Shown: positions 53,681 through 62,680 of the stretch, piece after piece | How the letters are laid out: each line of letters opens with the position of its first letter | Numbering within the stretch: position 1 is the stretch's first letter | Assembly: GCF_017983445.1 (NCBI RefSeq) | Contig: NZ_JAGOBJ010000007.1 | Location: forward strand, 62,001-126,000 | Length of the DNA stretch: 64,000 bases | Direction of reading: 5' to 3' | Source: Halomonas sp. | GTDB taxonomy: Bacteria; Pseudomonadota; Gammaproteobacteria; Pseudomonadales; Halomonadaceae | Made by a program: the position numbers and the translations under genes | The notes under the pieces: model-generated | Told to the model about the DNA's origin: nothing | The model's input: the letters and a program-made list of their open reading frames with translations, nothing else | Database searches by the model: none

Positions 53681-56600
53681 TTAACGGGATAGATTGATAA
53701 TAAACGCTTCAAGTGCCTCTATCGGCATCGGCTTGGCCAATACGTAACCCTGGAATATATCGCATTGATAGCTCAAAAGGCGCTGATACTGCTCTTCGGT
53801 TTCCACGCCCTCAGCCACCACTTTAAGCCCCAGATGGTGCGCCATGGAGATAATCCCCTGCACAATCGCCGAATCATCTTCGCTGTTGGTCAGCTCATGA
53901 ATGAAACTGCGGTCGATTTTTACCGTACTGATGGGCAGATGCTTAAGATAACTCAGGCTTGAATAGCCCGTTCCAAAGTCATCAATAGAAACCCCGATAT
54001 GCATGCTGCGCAGCGCGTGCAGCGTATCGATTGCACCTTCAGTGTTATCCATCAGGATGCCTTCGGTCAGCTCCAGGCTTAACTGCTCGGCAGGCAGGCC
54101 GGTGGTTAGCAGGGTTTGACGCAGCGTGGCGAGAAAGCTTGAACGCTGAAACTGTAACGGCGAAAGGTTAACCGCGACGCGTATCTCACCCAGCCCCTGC
54201 TTAGCCAATGACTGCATATCCAGGCAGGCGCGCTGGAGTACCCATTCGCTGATTGGAATAATCTGGCCTGTCGTTTCAGCTAAAGGAATGAAGCGGGCTG
54301 GAGAAATAAAGCCTTTTTCAGGGTGCTCCCAGCGCAGCAGCGCCTCAACGCCTTCGAGTTTGCCTTCCCGATCCAGCAATGGCTGATAGTGCAGCGAGAA
54401 CTCATCACGCTCAATGGCTTCCTGAAGATCGTTTCGCAGTACCATGCGTTCGCTGACCGTGTCGGTAAACGCATGCATATACCATTCGTAGGCGTTACGC
54501 CCTTGCTGCTTGGCCTTGTACATCGCCATATCGGCCTGCTGAATCAGCGTTTGCGGCTGGAGCGTATCCTCCTGACTAATGGCAATGCCGATACTTGCGG
54601 TCAGATAAAGCTCATGGGGTTCAATGCGGTAAGGACGCGCCAACATCGGCAGCAATCGCTCAACCAGATCGACGACTTCAGATTCATAGTTGATCGACGT
54701 TTGTAAAATCACGAACTCATCGCCCCCCATTCGGGCAACGGTATCATCGGGGCCCACTGCGCTGGAAAGCCGCCGGGCAACCTCAACGAGCACCTGATCA
54801 CCCACCGCATGCCCCAGGTTGTCGTTGATCGGTTTGAAGTCATCCAGATCCACGAACAGTACCGCCAGACGCTTTTTATGTTGGCGCAGAAGAGAGAACT
54901 GCTTAAACAACGTTTCTTCAAAGAGCATGCGATTAGGCAGACGGGTCAAATCATCATGGGAGGCGTGATAGGCCAGCCGCGCTTCGTAGGCTTTATGTTT
55001 GGAAATATCATGCTGCACGCCGACAAAGTGCGTTACGCGACCGTCATGATCTCGCACCGGCGCAATATACAGATCGTTCCAGAACGGCGTGCCATCCTTA
55101 CGGTAGTTGCATATCGTCACATTGACTTCACGATGCGCTTCAATGCAGCTCTGAATATGCTGAATCACTTCAGGCTCGCTCCCTGGCCCCTGAAGTAAAC
55201 GGCAGTTCTTGCCGATGATCTCTTCCTGGCTATACCCCGTCATCACGCTAAACGCATTGTTGGCATAGATAATGGGCAAGTCAGGCTGTTCGGCATCGGC
55301 AATTAAAATACCGTTGACGCTGGCCTCCACGCTGCGCTCCAGCGTCCGCAGCCGAGACTCCTGCTCACGCGCCGCGGTCACTTCCTGAGCAATCGCGTGT
55401 ACGCCTTTAACGGTATTATTCACCATCATGGGCAGGTGAATAATATCCAGTATATGGAGATGGCCCGCGCGATCCTTGAGGGTCAGTTCATAGCGGTTAA
55501 TGCCGCCCTGCATGGCCGTTTCAATGTAGGCCTCTACCCGCACGCTATCCTGGGCGTCAATAAAGAAAGTGAACGGCTTACCCAGTATTTCCTCAACCGA
55601 ATAGCCGGTCAGTGATGCACAGGTGGCATTGGCGGTGACAAAGCAGCCGTTCGCATCCAGGGTAAATACCGCATCAGGGTGGTGGGTAAACAACGAGCGG
55701 TAGCGCTGTTCGCTTTCCTCCAGCGAACGCCGCACCTGAAAACGCTCAATGGCCAGCGCCATCAGATCGGCGGCTTTCTCGATTTGCGCCGTATCGGCGC
55801 CGCTTGGCGTACTGGGTTGCGGGTAGTAAACCGCAATAGTGCCCACCAACTGACCATCGCCGCCGTACACGGGGCTTGACCAGCAGGAAGCCAGCCCTGC
55901 TTTTTTGGCAACGCCATGATAGCCACGCCAGCGCTCGTCCTCGGCAATATTGGCACAGATGACTGTTCTGCCCTGATAGGCCGCGCTACCGCATGCACCG
56001 TTATTCGCACTGATCAAGATACGCTGTATCGCGCTTCGGTACGCCGCAGGCAAGCGATCGCCCGCGGCAAACTCCAGATGGGTGGCCGCCTCGTTAACCA
56101 GCATGACCGAACACATCGCCTGGGGCAGTTCGCGCTCAAGCATACGGCACAGGCTTTCCAGTGTTTCCTTTAGCGGCTGCTCCTGGGCAATCATGCGCTG
56201 AATTGCCTGCTGGTCTTCCAGCGATTGCCGCGTCTGGGCAAGCTCGCGGGCCCGCGAAACGCTCACGCTAACGACGCCAAGGCTGAAAGCTAATAAACCG
56301 CTAAACAGCAGGCTGCCTAGCGCCACCGCAAACGACAGCAGGTTTAGTTGATGCCAGTTGTACTGACTTCCAGGGTAGGCATAAAGCTCCATATTAATGC
56401 CACCGGGCAAGCCGATATAGCGCGATGCCAGCGCAAGCTCAGGTATTTCCATACGGTCAGCGGAGAAGCCTGCGGGGTGCAGCTTCATCAGTGATGTGGC
56501 ATCACGATTGACCCTGACCTGAAAAGGCCCGACCTCCAGGCGCAGCTCGTTTTCCAAAAGGGTAGCCAGATTAAAGCTGGCAAACAGGTAATGGCCGTTG

Positions 56601-57652
56601 GCGGCAATGGGAATAACAAACATGGCCTCATGGGGCCGGCTGGTATCTGCCATCAATAGCCGTGGGCGCTCCAGGGGGATTTGCATCCAGGCACGCGTAT
56701 ATTCCTCGTTCAGCTGCTGGCGTAACCATTGCTCCATTTCAGCGGTTCGCCCTACTCCCCAGCTCCAGGTAAGCGCTTGCTGATCCACCAGCGCAATAGC
56801 GCTAATACTCGGCGTATCACGCAGATAATTTTGCGCATCATTTTCCAGCAGATCCAAATCCCAGCGTGGCCCCATTGCATTCAAGCGTTCGGACATCCGC
56901 TGCATCAAGCGCAAGCGATCCTGGGTTGCCCGCTCAATATTGAGCTGGACGTTATCCAATAGATAGGCAGCCTGCTGTTGCAGCGCGGTTTGTTGATAGT
57001 TATTCAGCAGAAGCCAGATCAAACAGCTTATCGTAACGCCCCACAGCGAGGCGGCGACGGTCACCCGCCCTGGGTTTAAACGCTGAGCCTTGCCGCGCAA
57101 ACCGGCAGCCAGCATGGCGGTGCCTAAAAAGCCTGTAAACACCAGCGCCGTCATGGGCGAGGATGCAAACAGCGGAGAAGCATCGTTTAATCCAAGCCAT
57201 AGCTTTCCCATCACAAACAGGGCAAGCCCCCACAGGCTAAGCCCACCGGCTACCCATAGCCAGCGTCGCCAGGAGGTAGCAAGCCCCGCCCCAAAACACA
57301 CGCAGACCAGCAAGAGAAAAACCGCTGACAAGCTGGTAATACGCGGCCCAGCGCTGAGCCATGAGTCGCCCCCGCCGCCTTCCAGCGTATTGTGTACCAA
57401 GGTGTATAGGATGATTAACAGCAGCGCAAAAGCACTGGCGATCCGAGCTTTCGTCCAGCCTTGTAGCGACGCCAGTAATGCAATGCCGACCAGGAGAGTG
57501 ACTAATGCTCCATCAGGTACCAACGTGGCAAAAAAAGGCCGCGTCGGTAAGCTGATCCCCACCACTACCCCAACCGCTCCCATGCAGATGAGGGTTGCCG
57601 ATATCATCAGCAAAAGGGTTTCCAGCGCTAAATGGCGCGTATCAATCGGCAT
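53681..57652 (-). CDS. Membrane GAF-PAS-LOV-GGDEF-EAL protein, probable blue-light receptor
   Basis: 1323 residues. Seven N-terminal helices (about 10-230), a periplasmic segment (about 230-435) and another helix (about 440-465) precede the cytoplasmic part: GAF (about 485-625), PAS (about 640-760), LOV (about 775-885), GGDEF (motif 976-980) and EAL (E1103 in VEALLRW; DDFGTGYSS; AEGVE). In the LOV region GKNCRLLQGPGSE gives the photoactive Cys817, and N-Y-R-K-D-G with FWN and GVQHD supply the flavin-binding Asn and Gln. Catalytic motifs of both enzyme domains are intact. It lies 37 bases after a Bug-type binding-protein gene. Confidence 0.9.
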   Translation of the reverse strand: MPIDTRHLALETLLLMISATLICMGAVGVVVGISLPTRPFFATLVPDGALVTLLVGIALLASLQGWTKARIASAFALLLIILYTLVHNTLEGGGGDSWLSAGPRITSLSAVFLLLVCVCFGAGLATSWRRWLWVAGGLSLWGLALFVMGKLWLGLNDASPLFASSPMTALVFTGFLGTAMLAAGLRGKAQRLNPGRVTVAASLWGVTISCLIWLLLNNYQQTALQQQAAYLLDNVQLNIERATQDRLRLMQRMSERLNAMGPRWDLDLLENDAQNYLRDTPSISAIALVDQQALTWSWGVGRTAEMEQWLRQQLNEEYTRAWMQIPLERPRLLMADTSRPHEAMFVIPIAANGHYLFASFNLATLLENELRLEVGPFQVRVNRDATSLMKLHPAGFSADRMEIPELALASRYIGLPGGINMELYAYPGSQYNWHQLNLLSFAVALGSLLFSGLLAFSLGVVSVSVSRARELAQTRQSLEDQQAIQRMIAQEQPLKETLESLCRMLERELPQAMCSVMLVNEAATHLEFAAGDRLPAAYRSAIQRILISANNGACGSAAYQGRTVICANIAEDERWRGYHGVAKKAGLASCWSSPVYGGDGQLVGTIAVYYPQPSTPSGADTAQIEKAADLMALAIERFQVRRSLEESEQRYRSLFTHHPDAVFTLDANGCFVTANATCASLTGYSVEEILGKPFTFFIDAQDSVRVEAYIETAMQGGINRYELTLKDRAGHLHILDIIHLPMMVNNTVKGVHAIAQEVTAAREQESRLRTLERSVEASVNGILIADAEQPDLPIIYANNAFSVMTGYSQEEIIGKNCRLLQGPGSEPEVIQHIQSCIEAHREVNVTICNYRKDGTPFWNDLYIAPVRDHDGRVTHFVGVQHDISKHKAYEARLAYHASHDDLTRLPNRMLFEETLFKQFSLLRQHKKRLAVLFVDLDDFKPINDNLGHAVGDQVLVEVARRLSSAVGPDDTVARMGGDEFVILQTSINYESEVVDLVERLLPMLARPYRIEPHELYLTASIGIAISQEDTLQPQTLIQQADMAMYKAKQQGRNAYEWYMHAFTDTVSERMVLRNDLQEAIERDEFSLHYQPLLDREGKLEGVEALLRWEHPEKGFISPARFIPLAETTGQIIPISEWVLQRACLDMQSLAKQGLGEIRVAVNLSPLQFQRSSFLATLRQTLLTTGLPAEQLSLELTEGILMDNTEGAIDTLHALRSMHIGVSIDDFGTGYSSLSYLKHLPISTVKIDRSFIHELTNSEDDSAIVQGIISMAHHLGLKVVAEGVETEEQYQRLLSYQCDIFQGYVLAKPMPIEALEAFIINLSR

Positions 57653-57689
57653 GTCACTGCGCCTCTTCGGGCATTAAGGTTTACGACGC

Positions 57690-58679
57690 TTACCGTTCGA
57701 AGTGTACTCGCTCTATGAGCGGTACAAGCTCATGAAATTGCTCATCCAAATAACCGCTATAAGTACCAAGCGTGCGGTAATCAATTAATGAGCCATATTC
57801 ATGCGTAATTCGGTGGCGCAATGGCGCATTGGCAAGTGCATACGCCAACGCATCGGCCAGAATCGCAAGCGTTTGTGGCGGCGTGCCTATGGGGGCAAAT
57901 ATACCGCGGTCGGTGGTATGCACCAGATCAATCCCCTGCTCACGAAGTGTCAAGATATCCGGCAGTCCGGCTAGCCGTTCGCTCCCTGCTACCGCCAGAG
58001 GCACTAAGGCGCCTGAAGCAAAGAGAGCACCTGCCGAAGGCAGGTTAAGCATGGCAAAATCAATTTCCTTAGCCAATAAGGCTTCTACCTGAGATGCAGT
58101 ATCAGGAAAACGAACCAGCTGTACGTCTGAAAGCGAGATATCGTCTTGCTCAAAGAACTCCAGCCAGAAAAGATGATCCGTGGAGTTGGCAATAACGCCG
58201 AACATGAGAGGATTTGAGGAAGAGTGGATTAATGCTTCAATATCGTTGGCTTGTTGGGCTGCATGTCCTTCATAGGTGGCAGGAATATTCACCGTGCGAA
58301 CCAGCAATGATACGGGTGCAAAATCAGCATGGGAAAACGAGGCGAGCCCCGACAGATACGAAAGGTCGATCGTTTGATGGCTGCCGAGCAGTGTATAACC
58401 ATCAGGCGCGGCATTCCTGACATACTGCGCGCCGTATACGGCATCACGACCGGGCATATTAACCACCAGAACGGGCTGGCCCAGGTAGGTTTGTGCCGTT
58501 TCAAAAATATCCCGAAACAGCACATCGCTCGCTCCACCCTCACTAAATGGAACCACTAGCGTAATTTCACGTTGCGGATAGTGCTCGTCGGCAATGGCCG
58601 CCGCCATCATCAGCAAAAAACTGCCTAAAAGGCTAAGTTTAAAGCAATAACGCACCGCTACCCTGCAACTATACGCCAT
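57690..58679 (-). CDS. Bug/TctC-family periplasmic binding protein, orphan
   Basis: 329 residues with a Sec signal (LSLLGSFLLMMAAAIADE, cleavage near residue 30). The Bug/TctC signature is present: YPQREITLVVPFSEGGASDVLFRDI and GAQYVRNAAPDGYTLLG, and later VHTTDRGIFAPIGTPPQTLAIL. Such proteins normally feed tripartite tricarboxylate transporters, but no TctA or TctB gene is present. Instead a large membrane sensor gene follows 37 bases later on the same strand, so it may serve as its ligand-sensing partner rather than in transport. Confidence 0.88.
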   Translation of the reverse strand: MAYSCRVAVRYCFKLSLLGSFLLMMAAAIADEHYPQREITLVVPFSEGGASDVLFRDIFETAQTYLGQPVLVVNMPGRDAVYGAQYVRNAAPDGYTLLGSHQTIDLSYLSGLASFSHADFAPVSLLVRTVNIPATYEGHAAQQANDIEALIHSSSNPLMFGVIANSTDHLFWLEFFEQDDISLSDVQLVRFPDTASQVEALLAKEIDFAMLNLPSAGALFASGALVPLAVAGSERLAGLPDILTLREQGIDLVHTTDRGIFAPIGTPPQTLAILADALAYALANAPLRHRITHEYGSLIDYRTLGTYSGYLDEQFHELVPLIERVHFER

Positions 58680-58714
58680 GCTCCCGTCCCCTTGTTTTTT
58701 TAGTTAACGCATAG

Positions 58715-59206
58715 CTATTCTTTGCAACATAGCTTTAATTTTCGACCGCTACCACAAAAGCAGGGATCGTTGCGGCGCGGCTTGAGACGCATCACTTCCG
58801 GAGTACCGTCCATGTACCACCAGCGACTCTGCTCAAACACAAAGCGTGAATTCTCCTCCAGCCTATGCCAGCGGTCGCGCTCCTTGAAATATGCACGAAA
58901 GTGCACATAACCAATATTGACTTGGCAAGGTGTACTTTGAACAGTAGGTAGTGCATTAACAATTGATAAACCTTTCCACTGTGTATGCGAGTCGGGCGCA
59001 ATGTCAGCAGGCCGGGTACTCGCATGCCAAGTGGCTAACAGGTAATTATATAGATTAAGCGCAAAGGCACTGTAGCGGGAGCGCATCAGAGCTTCTGGGG
59101 TAGGGGCGGGAACGCCCCCATGATAACGACCACAGCATACGTCAGTCGGCAACCCTGTACCGCAGGGGCAGTTTTTTTCGGTTAGGGAAATCATAGAACG
59201 GCTCAT
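58715..59206 (-). CDS. YchJ-family SEC-C motif protein
   Basis: 163-residue soluble protein (157 if starting at the ATG at 59194). It has two Cys-rich metal-binding SEC-C motifs, CPCGTGLPTDVCCGRYHGG near the N-terminus and NDPCFCGSGRKLKLCCKE at the C-terminus. The YchJ core between them includes APTPEALMRSRYSAF and a SNTL2-like fold (TVQSTPCQVNIGYVHFRA). SEC-C Zn motifs of SecA bind SecB and ribosomes, but the YchJ role is unknown. Monocistronic, minus strand. Confidence 0.9.
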   Translation of the reverse strand: MSRSMISLTEKNCPCGTGLPTDVCCGRYHGGVPAPTPEALMRSRYSAFALNLYNYLLATWHASTRPADIAPDSHTQWKGLSIVNALPTVQSTPCQVNIGYVHFRAYFKERDRWHRLEENSRFVFEQSRWWYMDGTPEVMRLKPRRNDPCFCGSGRKLKLCCKE

Positions 59207-59380
59207 TTCTCAAGGTTACTTCAGCCTAACCGATAATTCTTAAAACCCTGCTATCCATAGATCAGGTTTTCGTTCGATTTTAACCTTGTATTAAGCGTAT
59301 AGTGGCTAAGCAAGATTTTTTTGACTGACGGAGTACGAAATACGACCCCCATATTCTTTCCAAATGCAGCGGAGGTTCTC

Positions 59381-59692
59381 ATGAAGGTTTATAAACCGGA
59401 ATGGCAGTGCACGTTTAGCGTAAACGAAAGCGCAGAAGAATCAGCTAACTGGAAAGAGCGAGTCGCCTGGCGACTTCGCGCAGTGGCCGACCGTCTAGAC
59501 GGTGTCGGCCGTACGCTCAAGGTTAATTGTCATGTTTCCCCTCAGGTCAGTCGGGATGAAGTGGATACCTGCCTGGGCAAAGGGTTTGAAGTGACTCAAC
59601 AGTTGCTAACCCAGCTGGCACATCAGCAGGCTTGCGAAGACGTGATGCGCAACGCCAAGGCTAATCTTTTCGAAGAGCACTCTTCGCCCTAG
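59381..59692 (+). CDS. Small conserved-looking protein, function unknown
   Basis: 103 residues; a GGAGG at 59371-59375 decides the ATG at 59381 (the open frame begins further back at 59321). The protein is soluble and largely helical. It has an aromatic KPEWQCTF opening, then ESANWKERVAWRLRAVADRLDGVGRTL, and an acidic-helical C-terminus with QQLLTQLAHQQACEDVM. I do not recognise the family. A clear terminator follows at 59723-59742. Confidence 0.7.
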   Translation: MKVYKPEWQCTFSVNESAEESANWKERVAWRLRAVADRLDGVGRTLKVNCHVSPQVSRDEVDTCLGKGFEVTQQLLTQLAHQQACEDVMRNAKANLFEEHSSP

Positions 59693-59722
59693 GTGGTTGT
59701 GCGTATAGAAAACGATTTGAAG

Positions 59723-59747
59723 ACACCCGCCTGTGCGGGTGTTTTTA
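59723..59747 (+). terminator. Terminator of the small unknown gene
   Basis: 8-bp perfect stem (ACACCCGC with GCGGGTGT), CTGT loop, then a T-run (TTTTTATTC). Confidence 0.88.
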
Positions 59748-59803
59748 TTCGAGGCGATCGCAAGAGACCGTTTGTGCCAGCCATGTCGGGCAGCCCTATC
59801 TTG

Positions 59804-60970
59804 TTACTCGAACGGTACTTCCAGCGCGCGGCCCATTTTGGTCATGAAGCCCAAACACGCCTCAAGCTCACTTTTATCGATGTACTCATCCGGCTGATGC
59901 GCCTGGGCAATACTGCCTGGCCCCAGAATAATCGTTTGTAATCCCTGCCCCTGAAACTGCCCCGCCTCGGTTGCATAGGCCACGGCGTGGTCGCAGCAGG
60001 CGCCGGGCAAGTGATCCTTGGCTAAGCGCAGCACATCCGCGTTATCGCGGTCAGCAAGACCTGGAACGGTCAGCGCCAGTGGCTCAGTGACTATTTCTAC
60101 GTGCTTACCCTTGGCCTGTAGCTCGGCGCTCAGCGCTTCGCAATAGGCTTCAAAGCGCGCAAACACTTCTTCGAACGTTTCAGTGGGTAGGTGGCGAATT
60201 TCCCAGTCGAACTGGCACTCTCGCGCCATGATATTGATGGCCGTACCGCCGTTAATTTTACCCACATGCAAACTGGTGTGGGGTACGTTGAACGCCTCAT
60301 CGACACGCCCTTCATCCACCAACACCGTCATGGTGTCTTCGATAAAGGTGATCAGACGTGCCGCCACATGAATTGCCGAGGTGCCCTGATTGACCTGACT
60401 ACTATGTGCCTCACGCCCGATGACCGTTGTGCGCAGGTTAGTCGCGCCTTTTTGCGCGACCACCGGCTGCATACTGGTCGGCTCACCGACAATCACATGC
60501 GCCGTGGTGGAATAGTGTTCATAGAAGCGCTTGATCAGCGCAGGCGCGCCCACACAGCCAATCTCTTCGTCATAGGAAAAGCCGAAATACACAGGCTGTT
60601 TTAGCGGCGCCTTTACCCAGGTGGGCACCATCGCCAGTGCGCAGGCGATAAAGCCCTTCATGTCGCAGGTGCCACGGCCATAGAGCCTGCCGTCTTGGCC
60701 GTCGTGCAGAGTAAAAGGATCGGTTGACCAGGGCTGTCCCGCGACCGGCACTACGTCAGTATGGCCTGACAGCATCACTCCACCCGGCGCATCAGGTCCT
60801 ACGCGGGCGATCAGGTTCGCCTTGGTACCGCAGGGGCTCATCACCCGCTCGGAGGTAACGCCGTACTCGGCCAGATACGCTTCGACAAATTCGATCAGTG
60901 CGAGGTTGGAGCCACGGGAGGTGGTATCGAAAGAGACCAGTTTGCTTAATAGCGCTATTGCGTCACTCAT
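59804..60970 (-). CDS. argE: Acetylornithine deacetylase
   Basis: 388-residue zinc M20-family enzyme of arginine synthesis that removes the N-acetyl group of N-acetylornithine. Metal-site motifs: LSGHTDVVPVAGQPW, LYGRGTCDMKGFIAC, FSYDEEIGCVGA, and the C-terminal HQPDEYI. The His in the central dimer region VIGREAHSSQV is typical. Length and order match ArgE. It is monocistronic and convergent with the small unknown gene. Confidence 0.94.
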   Translation of the reverse strand: MSDAIALLSKLVSFDTTSRGSNLALIEFVEAYLAEYGVTSERVMSPCGTKANLIARVGPDAPGGVMLSGHTDVVPVAGQPWSTDPFTLHDGQDGRLYGRGTCDMKGFIACALAMVPTWVKAPLKQPVYFGFSYDEEIGCVGAPALIKRFYEHYSTTAHVIVGEPTSMQPVVAQKGATNLRTTVIGREAHSSQVNQGTSAIHVAARLITFIEDTMTVLVDEGRVDEAFNVPHTSLHVGKINGGTAINIMARECQFDWEIRHLPTETFEEVFARFEAYCEALSAELQAKGKHVEIVTEPLALTVPGLADRDNADVLRLAKDHLPGACCDHAVAYATEAGQFQGQGLQTIILGPGSIAQAHQPDEYIDKSELEACLGFMTKMGRALEVPFE

Positions 60971-61045
60971 ATGATTCTCGTTGGTTATCCACTTCGTCTA
61001 ACCCTATCACCGGCGCCCCCGTACGCCTACTGCCAAAGTTGAACG

Positions 61046-61096
61046 TGGTCACACTCAGTTAACCAAGCGGTCATCAAAATGTCATCTACACTGACT
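61046..61096 (+). promoter_or_regulatory. Pho-box-like repeats upstream of ugpB
   Basis: CGGTCAT (61068-61074) and ATGTCAT (61079-61085) are exactly 11 bp apart. A further TGGTCAC (61046-61052) lies two steps (22 bp) upstream, and a weak ACTGACT (61090-61096) lies one step downstream. This is the PhoB half-site pattern (TGTCA core). It ends 75 bases before the ugpB start. In E. coli ugp is also in the Pho regulon. Confidence 0.65.
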
Positions 61097-61170
61097 ACTG
61101 TTCAGTGCATCCAAAAACCTTAACAAACGCACTGTGCCACTTGGCGATGCCAGGGCGACAAGGAGCTCTT

Positions 61171-62499
61171 ATGTCTCGTTTCATGTTACGCACGTTATCT
61201 GCCGGTATCGCGGCGGCCACCCTGAGTGTGACCGCCCACGCCGCTACCGAGATCAGCTGGTGGCACTCCATGGGAGGCGAACTTGGCGAACGTTTGAGCG
61301 CCCTTGCCGAAGACTTCAACGCCACCCAGGATGAGTACCGCGTCACGCCCTCCTATCGGGGCGAGTACGAGGCGACCATGGTCAACACCATTGCGGCCTT
61401 CCGCGCAGGAGAGCAGCCGCACATCGTACAGATCTACGAAGTGGGCACCGGCACCATGATGGCAGCCCAAGGCGCCATCTACCCGGTTTATGAGCTGATG
61501 GAAGCGCATGGCAACACTTTTGATCCAGCCGATTATCTGCCTGTGGTGACCGGTTACTACACCGACACCAACGGCAACATGCTTTCCATGCCGTTCAACT
61601 CGTCAACGCCGATTCTTTACTATAACAAAGACGTCTTTGAAGCCGCTGGCCTCGACCCTGAAACACCGCCGACCACCTGGCAAGAAATGGGCGAGATGGG
61701 TCAGCAAATCGTCGATCAGGGCGCGGCGTCCTGTGGCTTCACCATGGCTTACGCGGCCAACTGGGTCGGCCTTGAAAACTTCTCGGCACTCCATAATCAA
61801 CCGGTCGGCAGTCTGGAAAACGGCTTCGGCGGCCTTGAGACCGAGTTTACCTTTAACGGTGACGTTCAAGCGCGCTTCTGGGATCAGTTGAAAGAGTGGA
61901 GCGACAGCGGCGTTTACAGCTACGCAGGTCCCGCTAACGGCCCGGATGCTGCGCCCTCGTTCTACTCAAGCGACTGCGCGATGTACATGAACTCGTCGGC
62001 CTCGCGGGCCGATGTACTGGCCAACTCCGACTTCGAAGTAGGCTTTGGCATGCTGCCCTACTATGACGACGTAGAGGGTGCCCCGCAGAACTCGATCATC
62101 GGCGGCGCGACGCTTTGGGTACTCGCCGGTCATGAGGAAAATGAGTACACCGGCGTTGCTGAATTCCTTGAGTACCTCTCCTTGCCGAAAGTGCAGGCCG
62201 AATGGCATCAGGGCACCGGCTACCTGCCGATCACGACCGCCGCTTTTGAGCTGAGCCAGGAGCAGGGTTACTACGACGAAAATCCAGGCGCGGATATCGC
62301 CATCGAGCAGATCAACTTAAACGAGCCGACGGAAAACTCAAAAGGCCTGCGCTTTGGCAACTACCCGCAAGTACGTATGGTGCTGGACGAAGAGTTCCAG
62401 GCCGTATTGGCGGGCACAAAGAGTGGTCAACAAGCGCTGGATGATGCGGCACGTCGCGGCAATCAAATTCTGCGCGACTTTGAGTCGGCGAACAAATAA
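61171..62499 (+). CDS. ugpB: sn-glycerol-3-phosphate-binding protein
   Basis: 442-residue periplasmic binding protein. The Sec signal ends near residue 24 (VTAHA). The mature start TEISWWHSMGGELGERLSALAEDFN and the internal IVQIYEVGTGTMMAAQGAIYPVYELM, PFNSSTPILYYNKDVF and NSIIGGATLWVLAGHEENEYTG blocks are clearly of the UgpB type (G3P-binding). AAGGAG stands 5 bases before the ATG at 61171. It heads the ugpBAE operon; the ATPase gene ugpC must lie further on or elsewhere, outside the window. A terminator hairpin follows. Confidence 0.96.
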   Translation: MSRFMLRTLSAGIAAATLSVTAHAATEISWWHSMGGELGERLSALAEDFNATQDEYRVTPSYRGEYEATMVNTIAAFRAGEQPHIVQIYEVGTGTMMAAQGAIYPVYELMEAHGNTFDPADYLPVVTGYYTDTNGNMLSMPFNSSTPILYYNKDVFEAAGLDPETPPTTWQEMGEMGQQIVDQGAASCGFTMAYAANWVGLENFSALHNQPVGSLENGFGGLETEFTFNGDVQARFWDQLKEWSDSGVYSYAGPANGPDAAPSFYSSDCAMYMNSSASRADVLANSDFEVGFGMLPYYDDVEGAPQNSIIGGATLWVLAGHEENEYTGVAEFLEYLSLPKVQAEWHQGTGYLPITTAAFELSQEQGYYDENPGADIAIEQINLNEPTENSKGLRFGNYPQVRMVLDEEFQAVLAGTKSGQQALDDAARRGNQILRDFESANK

Positions 62500-62520
62500 C
62501 ACCACGCTGCATGCGTTTAA

Positions 62521-62545
62521 AACCCCGGCTTAATCAGCCGGGGTT
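62521..62545 (+). terminator. Hairpin between ugpB and ugpA
   Basis: Perfect 10-bp stem (AACCCCGGCT with AGCCGGGGTT) and TAATC loop, followed by TGTTA. It is the third case in this window of a strong hairpin between the binding-protein gene and the first membrane or ATPase gene of a transporter operon, and probably attenuates the downstream genes. Confidence 0.75.
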
Positions 62546-62554
62546 TGTTATGAG

Positions 62555-62614
62555 AGCCATCCCATACGCCCGGTAAAACGACCCCATCTATAACAACGGA
62601 CGTATGGGATGGCT
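62555..62614. repeat. 14-bp inverted repeat in the ugpB-ugpA gap
   Basis: AGCCATCCCATACG (62555-62568) and its exact reverse complement CGTATGGGATGGCT (62601-62614), 32 bases apart. It forms a potential second, long-loop stem after the ugpB terminator and before ugpA. Its role is unknown. Confidence 0.8.
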
Positions 62615-62680
62615 TACTTCCCGCCGATTATGCTCGGCGGGAAACCGAACCGACCACGCGCCCGCAAGATAGGATGTGCC

